Origin: Spiro-02 sp034114085
Lineage (GTDB): Bacteria; Spirochaetota; Spirochaetia; Sphaerochaetales; Sphaerochaetaceae
DNA: 64,000 bases
Direction of reading: 5' to 3'
Assembly: GCA_034114085.1 (NCBI GenBank)
Contig: JAXEWB010000081.1
Coordinates: 15,399 to 79,398, forward strand
Made by a program: the position numbers and the translations under genes. Within the stretch, counting starts at the first letter, position 1. Each line of letters starts with the position of its first letter. The notes below the pieces were generated by a model. That model had not been told where the DNA came from. It did not search any database and saw only the letters and a program-made list of their open reading frames with translations. Of the stretch, positions 25,851 to 35,314 are shown in pieces.

Positions 25851-26845
25851 TTGGCACCTCCCAGAAGATTGTCCACTGAACCGACCGGAAGGAAATTCTC
25901 CAGGTTTTTGTCGATGATGACGGTAGAACCCCTGCCGGACGCGTCGTTGATGATTTCTTCCATCGTTTCGATGTACAGCCGGATGCTGGTGATGTCCTTG
26001 CTCTGTTCATACGCCTCCCTCACCGAATTGAATCGGGCGACGTCTCCGGTGGCTTGGTTGACACGTTCGGCGGCATAGCCTTGTGCGACCTGCACCAGCC
26101 GGTTCGCTTCGCCTTGCGCGCTTGGAATCTCCCTGTTGTAGCCTTCCTTTCCTTCGTTTATCAATCTGTTCATGTCCTGGATGGCCTTGTTGACGTCTTC
26201 GAACGCATCCTGGACGGTCCCGACGGGGGGCACGATGTTCTGCAACTTGACGGTGACGACCCTGATGCCGAGGTTGTAGGAGTCGAATATCTTCTGCATC
26301 GCCTCCTGCGTCTCCACCTCGATGCGTGTTCTTTCGCTGGTCATGACCGACAGGATCGGCAAGTCTCCCACGAGCTGGTTCATGACGGACTGGCTGATAT
26401 CCCTGATCGTCGTATCCCTGTCCTGGACGCTGAACAACCATGCCGCGGGATTCTCGATCTTGTACTGCACGATCCACTCGACGTCGATGATGTTGAGGTC
26501 TCCGGTGAGCATGACCGATTCCCGGGGATAGTCCGCGGCGTTGAGCAGCGGGTTCGCCACAACCTGGTTGGACGAACGATAGCCGAACGTCATGGTCTGC
26601 ACGATCTGCGTCGGGACGTTGTAGTTGACGTCGATACCGAACGGCAACTTCGTCTGGAGACCGGGACCTACGGTCCGGTTATACTTGCCCAACCGCAAGA
26701 CCACCGCCTGTTCAGTCTGGTCTACTACAAAGAAACTGCTCATGACCAGAGCTATCAGTATCAGTACCCCAATCACGCCAAGAATGAGTTTTGGACTGAT
26801 GCGGAAATGCTTGCGCGAGGAAGATTGTCTGTTATTCTCCTCCAT
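25847..26845 (-). CDS. hflK: FtsH protease activity modulator HflK
   Basis: Partner of HflC; 332 residues from ATG 26845 (SD AGGAG). The frame remains open upstream to 27673, but only as antisense of metG. A cytoplasmic basic N-terminus precedes the transmembrane helix LILGVIGVLILIALVMSSFF. The SPFH domain begins VVDQTEQAVVLRLGKYNRTV and contains GDLNIIDVEWIVQYKIENPA. The coiled-coil part has VQDAFEDVNKAIQDMNRLIN and YAAERVNQATGDVARFNSV. Family members usually have a longer Gly-rich cytoplasmic N-terminus, absent here. Confidence 0.95.
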   Translation of the reverse strand: MEENNRQSSSRKHFRISPKLILGVIGVLILIALVMSSFFVVDQTEQAVVLRLGKYNRTVGPGLQTKLPFGIDVNYNVPTQIVQTMTFGYRSSNQVVANPLLNAADYPRESVMLTGDLNIIDVEWIVQYKIENPAAWLFSVQDRDTTIRDISQSVMNQLVGDLPILSVMTSERTRIEVETQEAMQKIFDSYNLGIRVVTVKLQNIVPPVGTVQDAFEDVNKAIQDMNRLINEGKEGYNREIPSAQGEANRLVQVAQGYAAERVNQATGDVARFNSVREAYEQSKDITSIRLYIETMEEIINDASGRGSTVIIDKNLENFLPVGSVDNLLGGAK

Positions 26846-26980
26846 CTCTTCTCCTACTGGACGCCTTTTGCGGTTGCAGGCTTCCTCCCTTGGATGGAGG
26901 CGGCTGCGCTGGCGCCCTTCATGATTCGTGCCGACAGGATACCTTTGGAACAAGTCGCCTACAATGACGGCACAGTCTAC

Positions 26981-27009
26981 AATGTATATTGCGGGATACT
27001 CATGGTCAA
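26981..27009 (-). promoter_or_regulatory. Predicted promoter of hflKC
   Basis: Minus-strand -35 TTGACC (27009-27004), 17-bp spacer, -10 TACATT (26986-26981), giving a leader of about 130 bases. It lies in the 267-bp region shared with the divergent metG. Confidence 0.65.
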
Positions 27010-27112
27010 GGAACTTCGGAAAAAAGAGGCGGGAAGTTTGCCGTTCCAAATGTATCGTATCAGTCTGAATGATATTGAAAAAAGCTCGGCGGAGGGCTAT
27101 GATGGACGGACT

Positions 27113-29365
27113 ATGAAAAAACGAAGACTGATTACTTCCGCATTGCCGTATGTGAACAATATTCCGCATCTCGGAAATCTGACCCAAGTGCTTTCCGCCG
27201 ATGCGTTCGCCCGTTTCTGCCGCTCCCGCGGCTATGATACCCTGTATGTCTGCGGTACCGATGAATACGGGACCGCTTCCGAGACCAGGGCCTTGCAGGA
27301 GGGGATCTCTCCCCGTGAACTTTGTGACCGCTACCATGTGATCCATCGCGACATCTATAATTGGTTCAATATCGCCTTTGACCGTTTCGGCAGGACTTCC
27401 GATCCAATCCAGACTGAAATCACGCAGGGTATCTTCAAGGAAGTCGAAGCCGCCGGATATATAGATGAAAAAGAGATTGAACAGCTCTATTGTCCCAATT
27501 GCCAGCGTTTCCTCGCCGACCGGTATGTCGAGGGAACCTGCCCCCATTGCGGAAGCTCCGAGGCGAGGGGGGATCAGTGCGACAGCTGCCAGTCCCTGCT
27601 GGAGCCGACGGAGCTGATTGAACCGCGGTGCGGCGTCTGCGGTACCCGGCCTGAGGTCCGCAAGACCAGGCATCTGTACCTGAACCTGCCGAAAGCGCTT
27701 CCGTTGCTTGAGAAGTGGATGGACGAAGCGAGCGAAAGGGGTTTCTGGGCGAAAAACGCAGTGCAGATGACACGGTCATGGATTCGGGACGGACTGAAAG
27801 AGCGTTGCATCACCAGGGATTTGAAATGGGGTATCCCCGTGCCGAAGCCGGGATTCGAGGACAAAGTGTTCTATGTCTGGTTCGACGCTCCCATCGGCTA
27901 TATCTCGATTACCGCCGGCTATACCGGCCAATGGAAGGATTGGTGGAAGAATCCCGACGAGGTGGAGCTGTTCCAGTTCATCGGAAAGGATAACATCCCG
28001 TTCCATACCGTCATCTTCCCCTCGACGTTGCTGGCCACCGGCGAGAATTGGACGATGCTGCATCATATGAGTTCCACTGAATATCTCAACTATGAAGGTG
28101 GCAAGTTTTCAAAGAGCAAGGGTATCGGCATTTTCGGCAACGACGTGCAGGAGACTGGCATTCCCGCCGATGTCTGGCGTTTCTACATGTACTACAACCG
28201 GCCAGAAAAGAGCGACGTGACCTTTACTTGGAAGGATTTTCAGGAGAAGGTCAACGGAGAGCTGATCGGCAACCTGTCCAATTTAGTCAACCGGACCTTG
28301 ACGTTCGTAAAGCGTTTTTATGACGGCAAGTTGCCGGAAGGTCGTATCAACCAGACTTTGGCGAAGGCGATTATCGACCAAGAAACGGTGATTACCGATC
28401 TTTTGGAGCATGCCGAGGAACGTGAAGCCCTGAGACAGATATTCACGCTTTCCTCGATGGGAAACAAGGCGTTCCAGGACGGTGAGCCTTGGAAAAAGCG
28501 GACTGAAGATCCTGAGACGGCGGCTTCGTTGCTTCGTACTTTGGTCTATCTGATACATGATCTCGCGGTCATGATTGAACCGTATATGCCCGTAGCGTCC
28601 GGCAAGCTGTTGTCTTGGCTCGGTTGTTCCGGCGACCAGTGGCCCCAGCTGTCTACGTTCACGGGTATCGATACGATTGGCGACGTCGACTACCTGTTTA
28701 CCAAGCTGGACGACTCCTTGATCGATGAACTTCGTGAACGGTATAGCGGTTCCCAACAGGAACGCGCTGAAAAAGAGAAGAAACAGCAAGCTGAACATAA
28801 GGAGAATAAAATGTCTGATACAGTCAAGAACGTCCCTCAAGGGGCTGTTCCAGCGGATGAAACCATTGCGCAGCAGTTCGTTCGCCGCGTCATACTGAAA
28901 GTAGCGAAGATTGTGAATGTAGAAAAACATCCCAATGGTGATATCCTGTATATACTGACGTTGGACTGCGGAGAAGCGGAACCCCGGACCATCGTGTCCA
29001 GCATCGTGCCGTACTACACCATCGATGAGTTGATGGGCAAGCACATCGTCGTCGTGAGCAATCTCAAGCCCGCCAATTTCCGCGGGGTGAAGAGCCGGGG
29101 CATGCTGTTGGCGGCCAGTGATCCCGACGCAGAGCCTCACACTACTTGTGAAGTGCTTTTCGCGCCTCAGTTCGAGGTCGGGACCGTTCTGGAACCGGAA
29201 GGATTTGAAGTTCCGCAAGATGAGAAGTGCTACGTGAAGCCTGACCATTTCTTCGCCATGCCGCTGTATACGGAGGCGGGGGTGGTCAAAGTCGATGGCA
29301 AGGCCATCGGCGCTGGCGGCGGTTATCTGACCGCGAGCAAATATCTGGATGGTCCTGTCGGCTGA
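27113..29365 (+). CDS. metG: Methionyl-tRNA synthetase with fused C-terminal tRNA-binding domain
   Basis: Charges tRNA(Met); 750 residues. The Rossmann core has the HIGH variant PHLGN (residues 18-22) and KMSKS as GGKFSKSKG. Two zinc knuckles are seen: CPNC...CPHC and CDSC...CGVC. The anticodon domain follows, then a Lys/Glu-rich linker (about residues 550-565) and an EMAP/Trbp111 OB fold with VAKIVNVEKHPNGDILYILT and NLKPANFRGVKSRGMLLAAS. The chosen ATG lies 16 bases after GGAGGG, rather long spacing, so a slightly earlier non-ATG start cannot be excluded. Confidence 0.95.
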   Translation: MKKRRLITSALPYVNNIPHLGNLTQVLSADAFARFCRSRGYDTLYVCGTDEYGTASETRALQEGISPRELCDRYHVIHRDIYNWFNIAFDRFGRTSDPIQTEITQGIFKEVEAAGYIDEKEIEQLYCPNCQRFLADRYVEGTCPHCGSSEARGDQCDSCQSLLEPTELIEPRCGVCGTRPEVRKTRHLYLNLPKALPLLEKWMDEASERGFWAKNAVQMTRSWIRDGLKERCITRDLKWGIPVPKPGFEDKVFYVWFDAPIGYISITAGYTGQWKDWWKNPDEVELFQFIGKDNIPFHTVIFPSTLLATGENWTMLHHMSSTEYLNYEGGKFSKSKGIGIFGNDVQETGIPADVWRFYMYYNRPEKSDVTFTWKDFQEKVNGELIGNLSNLVNRTLTFVKRFYDGKLPEGRINQTLAKAIIDQETVITDLLEHAEEREALRQIFTLSSMGNKAFQDGEPWKKRTEDPETAASLLRTLVYLIHDLAVMIEPYMPVASGKLLSWLGCSGDQWPQLSTFTGIDTIGDVDYLFTKLDDSLIDELRERYSGSQQERAEKEKKQQAEHKENKMSDTVKNVPQGAVPADETIAQQFVRRVILKVAKIVNVEKHPNGDILYILTLDCGEAEPRTIVSSIVPYYTIDELMGKHIVVVSNLKPANFRGVKSRGMLLAASDPDAEPHTTCEVLFAPQFEVGTVLEPEGFEVPQDEKCYVKPDHFFAMPLYTEAGVVKVDGKAIGAGGGYLTASKYLDGPVG

Positions 29366-29439
29366 TAGCTGCGGAGGATAGTGTTCTGAACATAGCGGGA
29401 CAGGGGCATCTTTGGGAGCCCTGTCCATGTGATATTAGT

Positions 29440-29463
29440 CATGCTCCCTAGGGCATGGCTTTT
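29440..29463 (+). terminator. Terminator after metG
   Basis: CATGCTC, loop CCTA, GGGCATG (29440-29457), then GCTTTT. A further 8-bp hairpin, GGACAGGG with CCCTGTCC (29398-29426), lies just before it. Confidence 0.6.
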
Positions 29464-29505
29464 CTGTATATTGTTGCCCGCCGGCGATATTGGGTGAGTG
29501 CATCT

Positions 29506-30570
29506 ATGAAAGTGACGGAAATTGACTACAAGACATTTGATTGCATGGGCAATCCTTTCCAGAGCAGTTATTGGGCGGTGGTGAAAAAACCAGCGGGCTG
29601 GAAGCCTCAGGCGTTCAGAATTGAACTGACCGCCGACGGTGGGCCATGGGTGGGCAATCTGCTTGTACTCACCAGGGCTTTCTCTCCAGGCATGAGCCTC
29701 GCCTACGTGCCTTTCGGTCCTGCCGTGTTTTCCATACCCGTCCCGGTAGGGGAGTTCTTGCGGGACGTTTCCAAGGAATTGAAAAAGATGCTTCCCCATG
29801 GCGTATTCGCCATTAGGTACGATCTTCCTTGGGACGAGCCGGAGGAACCCAATACGTTGAAAATTGAAGGTCGCAGGTTTCGCGCCTGCCAGGAAAGCGT
29901 CCAGCCCGAAGGGACGGTTCGGCTTGCGCTTTCAGAAGGTTACGAGAAGGTTGCCCGCCAGTATCGTGAGCGGGCGCGCCGAAACATCCGCAAGGCTGCG
30001 AACCATATCAAGGTGGAAGTCTGGAACGGCGGCCGCGCCGACTTCGACGCTTGGTACAATGTGTATCTGGAGACCGCCAGGAGGGATGGTTTTACCGCGC
30101 GGCCGGGAAGTTACCTGCGCAGGCTGCTCGCATTTTCCGGCAAGGTGGCCGGAGATGTTCGTTGCGACCTGTATCTCGCGAAATACAAAGGAAAGATCGT
30201 CGGAGGCTGCATCAACCTCGAATCCAAGGATACCGCCGTATATCTGTTCGGCGCCTCCCTGCGCCTCGATGATTGTTCCTGCTCATATGCGTTGCAGGAT
30301 TATGCGATTCATATGGCTTGTGAACATGGCTGTCAGGTTTACGATTTGCACGGCATTCCTGGACCGAATGGCCGGGGTGCGCATCTGCGTGGGCTGGATT
30401 TGTTCAAACGGTCGTTTGGTGGACATGCGTTCTACCGTACCCCCTCCACGGACTATGTATACCGGCGGTTCACCTGGAAGCTTTTCACGTGTGGGGAGAA
30501 GATGCGCTACCGGATGCATCGCCATCCGATGAGTCCGTTCCTGCAATCTTCTGCTTCGAGCGAATCTTGA
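29506..30570 (+). CDS. FemAB/FemX-type peptidoglycan aminoacyltransferase
   Basis: Family members add an amino acid from aminoacyl-tRNA to the stem peptide of lipid II. The protein has 354 residues and two GNAT-like halves, with FQSSYWAVVKKPAGW, YVPFGPAVFSIPVPVGEFLR, RQYRERARRNIRKAANHIKV and a C-terminal YDLHGIPGPNGRGAHLRGLD then FKRSFGG, all typical of the family. Spirochaete peptidoglycan is known to carry ornithine with glycine in Borrelia, so glycine transfer is a reasonable inference. No strong SD is seen before this ATG. Its last 86 bases overlap the end of murD on the opposite strand. Confidence 0.88.
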   Translation: MKVTEIDYKTFDCMGNPFQSSYWAVVKKPAGWKPQAFRIELTADGGPWVGNLLVLTRAFSPGMSLAYVPFGPAVFSIPVPVGEFLRDVSKELKKMLPHGVFAIRYDLPWDEPEEPNTLKIEGRRFRACQESVQPEGTVRLALSEGYEKVARQYRERARRNIRKAANHIKVEVWNGGRADFDAWYNVYLETARRDGFTARPGSYLRRLLAFSGKVAGDVRCDLYLAKYKGKIVGGCINLESKDTAVYLFGASLRLDDCSCSYALQDYAIHMACEHGCQVYDLHGIPGPNGRGAHLRGLDLFKRSFGGHAFYRTPSTDYVYRRFTWKLFTCGEKMRYRMHRHPMSPFLQSSASSES

Positions 30571-31861
30571 ATTTGTCTCCGCGGTCGAATTCGTGCTGGA
30601 AAAGCTCGAACGACGCCGCGCCGGGGGATAGCATGACCACTTGCATGGTGTCCGCGTTCGGTTCTTTTTTCTTCAATGCCGCTTCATACGCCGAGTCGAC
30701 TGCCGAGTCCATATTTCCAAATGGGCCTGAATAGGGGAGCCCTTCCTGTTCCAGCAAGGGTACCAACTTGTTCCTAGTGAATGAGCCGTCGAGCAGATGG
30801 AGGCTGGATGCTTCCTTCAAGGCTATGAGCATTCCTTCAGCTTTCAGGTTCTTGTCCGTTCCTCCGCAAATCAGGTGTATCGGCAACGGTCTGCAATTTT
30901 CGAAACTGAACAGAACCGCTTCCGGGATGGTAGCCGCGGAATCATTTATGAACATGATTGAATCCGCGACACCGACCTGTTCAATCCTGTGTGGGACACC
31001 TTTGAAGTTTTTAAGCGCCTTGAGGACCTCCCTCCATCTCAATCCCAGCATCCGGCATATCGCATATGCGCATCGGTGGGGGGAATTCGGTGCAAGCACG
31101 CGTCCTGACAGCCTGTCGATGCCGTGGATGCGCTTTGAAGGGAGATGAGTATAGTCCCTGACCATCTTGATCATCGATTCAGGGACGAGGACGCTCTCAC
31201 AGTGGTCGCCGAACAGTTCCAGCTTGTCGTTCCGATAGCTTTCAATATCTTTGTAGGCATTCTGGTGATCGGCATAGAGACTGGTCAACGCGGCGATCCG
31301 AATCTCAGGCAGATTTCCTTGGAACGCAGCGTACAGGTCCCGTATCTGCCATGATGAGAATTCACAGACCAGATAGGCAGGAAGACTGCTCCCCTCTGCC
31401 TTTCTCCGCTCCCAATCGGCCAGTATGGTGAATGCGCTGATTCCCATATTGCCGCATTGTACGGTTTCATAGCCTAGCGAGTTGAGCACATGGGCTACGG
31501 CCGCCGCCGTCGTTGTTTTTCCCTTTGTCCCGGTAATGGCGATGATTTTGACTTCCGAACACCAGGGGGAGGCGAACAGCCATGAGAAATCAGTGATGAC
31601 GGTACGCGCGGCGCGGAGATATGGGTTGTCCGGCGCGATCGCCGGGTTTTTGATGACAATATCGGCCCAGAGGAAGTCCTCCATGCGATGTTCTCCCGCG
31701 ATACAGGTGGCTCCTCTGTTCGTGAGGACTTCCATAGTTTCGCCAAGCACGTCGTATCCCCGCAGGTCCGTTACCCGTACTTCATCGCCGCGGTTCAGAA
31801 AATAATTTGCCGCGGCAAAACCTCCGCCGTGCGCTCCTAGTCCAAAAACAAGGACTCTCAT
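30485..31861 (-). CDS. murD: UDP-N-acetylmuramoylalanine-D-glutamate ligase
   Basis: Adds D-Glu to UDP-MurNAc-L-Ala in the cytoplasm. Of 458 residues, the N-terminal Rossmann-like domain starts VLVFGLGAHGGGFAAANYFL, the ATP loop is IIAITGTKGKTTTAAAVAHV, the central domain has YLVCEFSSWQIRDL and the C-terminal ligase domain VPHRIEQVG then FINDSAATIPEAVLF and HLICGGTDKNL. The last 18 or so residues (Ser/Asp/Gly-rich) lie in the stretch shared antisense with the FemAB gene and look like an unstructured tail. Both overlapping genes act in cell-wall synthesis. Confidence 0.95.
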   Translation of the reverse strand: MRVLVFGLGAHGGGFAAANYFLNRGDEVRVTDLRGYDVLGETMEVLTNRGATCIAGEHRMEDFLWADIVIKNPAIAPDNPYLRAARTVITDFSWLFASPWCSEVKIIAITGTKGKTTTAAAVAHVLNSLGYETVQCGNMGISAFTILADWERRKAEGSSLPAYLVCEFSSWQIRDLYAAFQGNLPEIRIAALTSLYADHQNAYKDIESYRNDKLELFGDHCESVLVPESMIKMVRDYTHLPSKRIHGIDRLSGRVLAPNSPHRCAYAICRMLGLRWREVLKALKNFKGVPHRIEQVGVADSIMFINDSAATIPEAVLFSFENCRPLPIHLICGGTDKNLKAEGMLIALKEASSLHLLDGSFTRNKLVPLLEQEGLPYSGPFGNMDSAVDSAYEAALKKKEPNADTMQVVMLSPGAASFELFQHEFDRGDKFKIRSKQKIAGTDSSDGDASGSASSPHT

Positions 31862-32047
31862 CCTAGACTGCCTCTCCCTTTTCTTTCTACCACAATATTA
31901 CAAGTATCCGCGCCGATGGGCAATTGAAGAAATGGCAAACCAGTGGGTTGATTGAAACTTTCTAACGGAAATTTCACACTATCGTGGGTATGAACGGTTA
32001 TTTATTCAGGCATTTTGCCGAACATTGAGTTTTTTTCCTTCCGATAC

Positions 32048-32076
32048 TTGACCTTAAGTCTTCATCACTGCATAAT
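32048..32076 (+). promoter_or_regulatory. Sigma-70-type promoter of the 29-codon gene
   Basis: -35 TTGACC (32048-32053), 17-bp spacer, -10 CATAAT (32071-32076). Expected start near 32083, leader about 63 bases. Confidence 0.75.
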
Positions 32077-32145
32077 GATGCGGTAATTACAATCCTATTG
32101 GTGCCGGGAAACCGACAACTCAACCGTTGGATAAGGAGCTCTATT

Positions 32146-32235
32146 GTGCCTTGTGGAAGAAAAAGAAAGAAGCATAAGATTGCTACTCATAAGAGAAAGA
32201 AAAAGCTCAGAATGAATCGCCATAAGAAGAAATAG
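32146..32235 (+). CDS. AURKAIP1/COX24-domain small basic protein (29 aa)
   Basis: A tiny gene starting at GTG, with AAGGAG seven bases upstream, and ending TAG. The product has 29 residues, over half Lys, Arg or His: MPCGRKRKKHKIATHKR, then KKKLRMNRHKKK. This matches the bacterial AURKAIP1/COX24 family best known from Bacteroidetes, related to mitochondrial small-subunit protein mS38. A ribosome-associated role is inferred from that relation. It is a stand-alone unit with its own consensus-like promoter and a strong terminator, which argues for high, constitutive expression. Confidence 0.85.
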   Translation: MPCGRKRKKHKIATHKRKKKLRMNRHKKK

Positions 32236-32256
32236 TTCTTCTATCGCAGTCTTTTG

Positions 32257-32287
32257 CAAAACCGTCGGTCGCTCCGGCGGTTTTTTT
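32257..32287 (+). terminator. Strong intrinsic terminator after the 29-codon gene
   Basis: ACCGTCGG (32261-32268), loop TCGCT, CCGGCGGT (32274-32281), with TTTTTTT at 32281-32287. Confidence 0.92.
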
Positions 32288-32426
32288 GTATGGTTGGCCT
32301 TGCCATGAGACGCACCGACCCGCCCAAGTGGAAGGATGCCGCAGTTATTTTGACTTCTTGAAGCGATGTGTCCGTTATTTTCATTGAATCCCTCCCTTGT
32401 CAGGAACTATTGCGCGATATCGGAGG

Positions 32427-33920
32427 CTAGGTGGTCTTCGTGTCCAGCCTGATGCCGTCGAGGAACGTCGCTTCACCCGTTTCCGCCCAGATTGCGAACA
32501 TCGCGCCGGTGAACGTCATGTACATGGTTCCTTCCGTGCAGAGCGTCGCGATGGACGCCCTGCCGAGCTCCAGACCATCGCAGAAAAATTGATAATGCTC
32601 ATTATTGGAAACAATTTTCAGGTTGATGGACTCTGAAGCTGGCCGATGGATCATCATAGTTTCAGTAACGGATTCAAAATCATGGAGGTGTCTGATCAGG
32701 GTGACTTCAATCGTCTCTGCTTCCGTCCATCCGGCTTGAAGTTTCAGATGGTAGTCGGAATTATACCATGCGGCGATACCCGCTTTGCCGACAAGCCCCT
32801 GTAGTGCCAATGTCGCCTCGAAGACGCAGTCGAACTCGGGTTGGCGTATAGCCAGCAATGTCGGAGTCCCCGCAGGTTCTGACAGGGGCGCTTCTCCCAA
32901 AAGTGTAAGAGTGGCATCGCTTGTGTTTTGTCGATAACAGTGGGGTTTTGGTTTTCGGATGGTAAGCAGCGGGTACGATGAGAGGGGGTGGCTGAATTCT
33001 ATAGAGAGGGAAGTGACGGGATTTCCATCGATGCCGAGGTCATCCATTTCCTCTTCCACCGTGCCGGCATTGCCAATGATTGGCCAGTCTCCACGCCAGG
33101 TCACGGAGGCAAGGAATGTCTCACGTCCGAGATTGTGCAACAGGGCCTTGCCGGGAAGCCTCACTCCAAGAAATACGGCGATCCATCTCGTTTCGTCGAT
33201 TTGCAATAGATCCGCATGTCCGGTAGCTTGGATCCTGTGGCCTTTGCGCAACGTGTGGGAGAGTATCGGGTTCGCGGGGTTTTCCTCGTATGGTCCGGCT
33301 ATCGTTCGGGAACGGAGGATTGAACAGTGGTGTCCATATTCAGTCCCGCCTTCCGATACAAGGAGATAGTACCATCCGTTACGTTTGTAGATATGCGGTC
33401 CTTCGGTCGCATATCCGGAACATCCGCGGGAAATGAGCTTCAGCGGTTCTTCCAAAATCCCCGTATCTGGATCGATATGCGCACCCATGATTCCCCTGAC
33501 GCCTTCCAATGTGCCATTTGAAGTATAGTAGCAACTTCCGTCTTCATCAAAGAACAGAGACGGATCTATCCCCATCTTGACGACGAGCCGAGGGGCGCTC
33601 CAGCCATTATTGATGTCATCGGAATGCACGATGAAATTCCATCCGGTATTCTTGTTCGTCGTAACCATATAGAACCTGCCGTCATGGAACCGCAGCGTGG
33701 GGGCGTAAACGCCAGAACTGTTTCTGCATCCGTCCAGGTCGAGCTGGCTTTCCTTGGTGAGGATAGAATCGCAATATTTCCAGTTCGCCAAGTCATCGCT
33801 CTCGTAGACGGTAACTCCCGGAAAATATTCAAACGTGGAGACGGCGATATAGTACTTGCCGTTCGCGACACAGACCGACGGGTCGGGGTTGAACCCTCTG
33901 ATAATGGGATTGTGATACAT
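32427..33920 (-). CDS. Glycoside hydrolase family 43 (beta-xylosidase/alpha-L-arabinofuranosidase type)
   Basis: Inverting glycosidase of 497 residues with no signal peptide, hence cytoplasmic. The five-bladed propeller shows all three catalytic acids in context: GFNPDPSVCVANGKYYIAVS (Asp base), MGIDPSLFFDEDG (pKa-tuning Asp) and ATEGPHIYKRNGWYYL (Glu acid). The last 190 residues are a concanavalin-like sandwich, as in two-domain beta-xylosidases. It is divergent from the large sugar operon and probably trims imported oligosaccharides. Exact specificity is not predictable. Confidence 0.93.
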   Translation of the reverse strand: MYHNPIIRGFNPDPSVCVANGKYYIAVSTFEYFPGVTVYESDDLANWKYCDSILTKESQLDLDGCRNSSGVYAPTLRFHDGRFYMVTTNKNTGWNFIVHSDDINNGWSAPRLVVKMGIDPSLFFDEDGSCYYTSNGTLEGVRGIMGAHIDPDTGILEEPLKLISRGCSGYATEGPHIYKRNGWYYLLVSEGGTEYGHHCSILRSRTIAGPYEENPANPILSHTLRKGHRIQATGHADLLQIDETRWIAVFLGVRLPGKALLHNLGRETFLASVTWRGDWPIIGNAGTVEEEMDDLGIDGNPVTSLSIEFSHPLSSYPLLTIRKPKPHCYRQNTSDATLTLLGEAPLSEPAGTPTLLAIRQPEFDCVFEATLALQGLVGKAGIAAWYNSDYHLKLQAGWTEAETIEVTLIRHLHDFESVTETMMIHRPASESINLKIVSNNEHYQFFCDGLELGRASIATLCTEGTMYMTFTGAMFAIWAETGEATFLDGIRLDTKTT

Positions 33921-34338
33921 GGATTCCGTTCCTTATTTTAGTAATCGTATGTCCGGGGGGAACGTCTATATTGGAGAATAATGGCCTGGGCTGTGGCGGT
34001 CAAGTCCGGCATGCCAATAAAATGTGCGAGATGCGAAGACCCAAAAGAAGAAAACGAAAGACGTTCATCCAAGGTATTTTGTAGCTTGATTATCTCGTAA
34101 AAAGTTCTTTTTGCATGGTATGTCACGATTTTCACGTTGCCTCAATATTTTCATTTAATTTGATATGTTTTGATTATTCATTCATATGCAAAGAGATAAT
34201 CATCATTCAATAGGGCATTGGATTCGCCGAGAGATTTTGATGAGAAAATTCTGTCACATTCATTTTTATTCTGTCAGTTTACAGATGCCTCATCTTGACG
34301 AAACAATCGGAACTGTCCTGGGGGCATTTGGAGGTTCC
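33921..34338. promoter_or_regulatory. 418-bp divergent control region between GH43 and the sugar operon
   Basis: A+T-rich from about 34080 to 34290, the likely site of promoters in both directions. The open frame running into the permease from 34186 has no SD and is judged non-coding. No clear operator was identified by eye. Confidence 0.5.
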
Positions 34339-35304
34339 ATGAAGAAGCGTCATGCAGCAGGGGATGAGTTGGAAATCGTTGAGTATCACGACTTGCCGCT
34401 CTCCTTGAAAATGAAGAAGGATTGGCGGAGGAATAGAAGCCTGTATGCTCTTTTCCTGCCCGTACTTGTTTTTTATCTTATATTTCAATATGGGCCGATG
34501 TGCGGTTTGGTAATCGCATTTCAGAACTATAAGCCGAGTACTGGCTTTTTACATAGCAAATGGGTCGGTCTGACGAATTTCAAGGATTTTTTCACCGACT
34601 ACTATTTCCAGCGTGTTCTTCTCAACACGTTGAAAATCAGTTTCTTTACGTTGATCTTCACTTTCCCGATGCCGATTGTCCTTGCGCTGCTGATCAACGA
34701 ACTGCGGAGCAAAATCTATTCGAGAGTCGTGCAGACGATTTCGTATATCCCTCACTTTATTTCAATCGTCGTCGTGGTTTCCATTATGATGGATTTGACG
34801 AACAAGAATGGAGCCATTACTCAATTTCTTGCGAATTTTGGAATTGCCCCGGTCACGATGTTGAATGACAAGCGATATTTCATGCCGTTGTATATCATTT
34901 CAGGGATATGGCAGAACATAGGCTGGAACTCGATCATCTATCTGTCTGCGCTCATCGCCATCGACGCCGAGCTGTACGAAGCGGCGAAAATCGACGGCGC
35001 GGGAAAATTCCGGCAATTGATTTCCATAACCTTGCCATGTCTGCTTCCGACGATCGTCGTCATGCTGATTCTTCAAGTCGGTAAGATGTTCAACGTCGGA
35101 TATGAAAAAATCATCCTTATGTACAATCCCCTGACTTATGAGGTCGCGGACGTCATTTCCACCTACGTGTATCGAAAAGGCTTGCTGGAGATGAACTGGA
35201 GCTATTCAACGGCGGTGGGTATGTTCAATTCCGTGGTCAGTTTCCTGCTTGTCTGGTTTACCAACAAACTGAGCAAGAAAGTCAGCGGAAACGGGTTGTG
35301 GTAG
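34339..35304 (+). CDS. Sugar ABC transporter permease, LplB/YtcP-system type
   Basis: First gene of the large catabolic array; 321 residues. Start ATG with GGAGG four bases upstream. Six transmembrane segments are expected, the first being SLYALFLPVLVFYLIFQYGP. Family features include GLVIAFQNYKPSTGF, the periplasmic loop, and the EAA coupling motif DAELYEAAKIDGAGKFRQLI. This family imports complex oligosaccharides with large binding proteins such as the one at 40418-41995. It is separated by 10 bases from the next permease. No ATPase is encoded nearby, so a shared MsmX-like ATPase is inferred. Confidence 0.93.
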   Translation: MKKRHAAGDELEIVEYHDLPLSLKMKKDWRRNRSLYALFLPVLVFYLIFQYGPMCGLVIAFQNYKPSTGFLHSKWVGLTNFKDFFTDYYFQRVLLNTLKISFFTLIFTFPMPIVLALLINELRSKIYSRVVQTISYIPHFISIVVVVSIMMDLTNKNGAITQFLANFGIAPVTMLNDKRYFMPLYIISGIWQNIGWNSIIYLSALIAIDAELYEAAKIDGAGKFRQLISITLPCLLPTIVVMLILQVGKMFNVGYEKIILMYNPLTYEVADVISTYVYRKGLLEMNWSYSTAVGMFNSVVSFLLVWFTNKLSKKVSGNGLW

Positions 35305-35314
35305 GAGAAGAAAG

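Noticed and set aside
26054..27112. Long 5' extension of the metG frame
   Set aside because: It runs antisense through hflK and the shared promoter region. The MetRS fold begins at KRRLITSALPYVNNIPHLGN.
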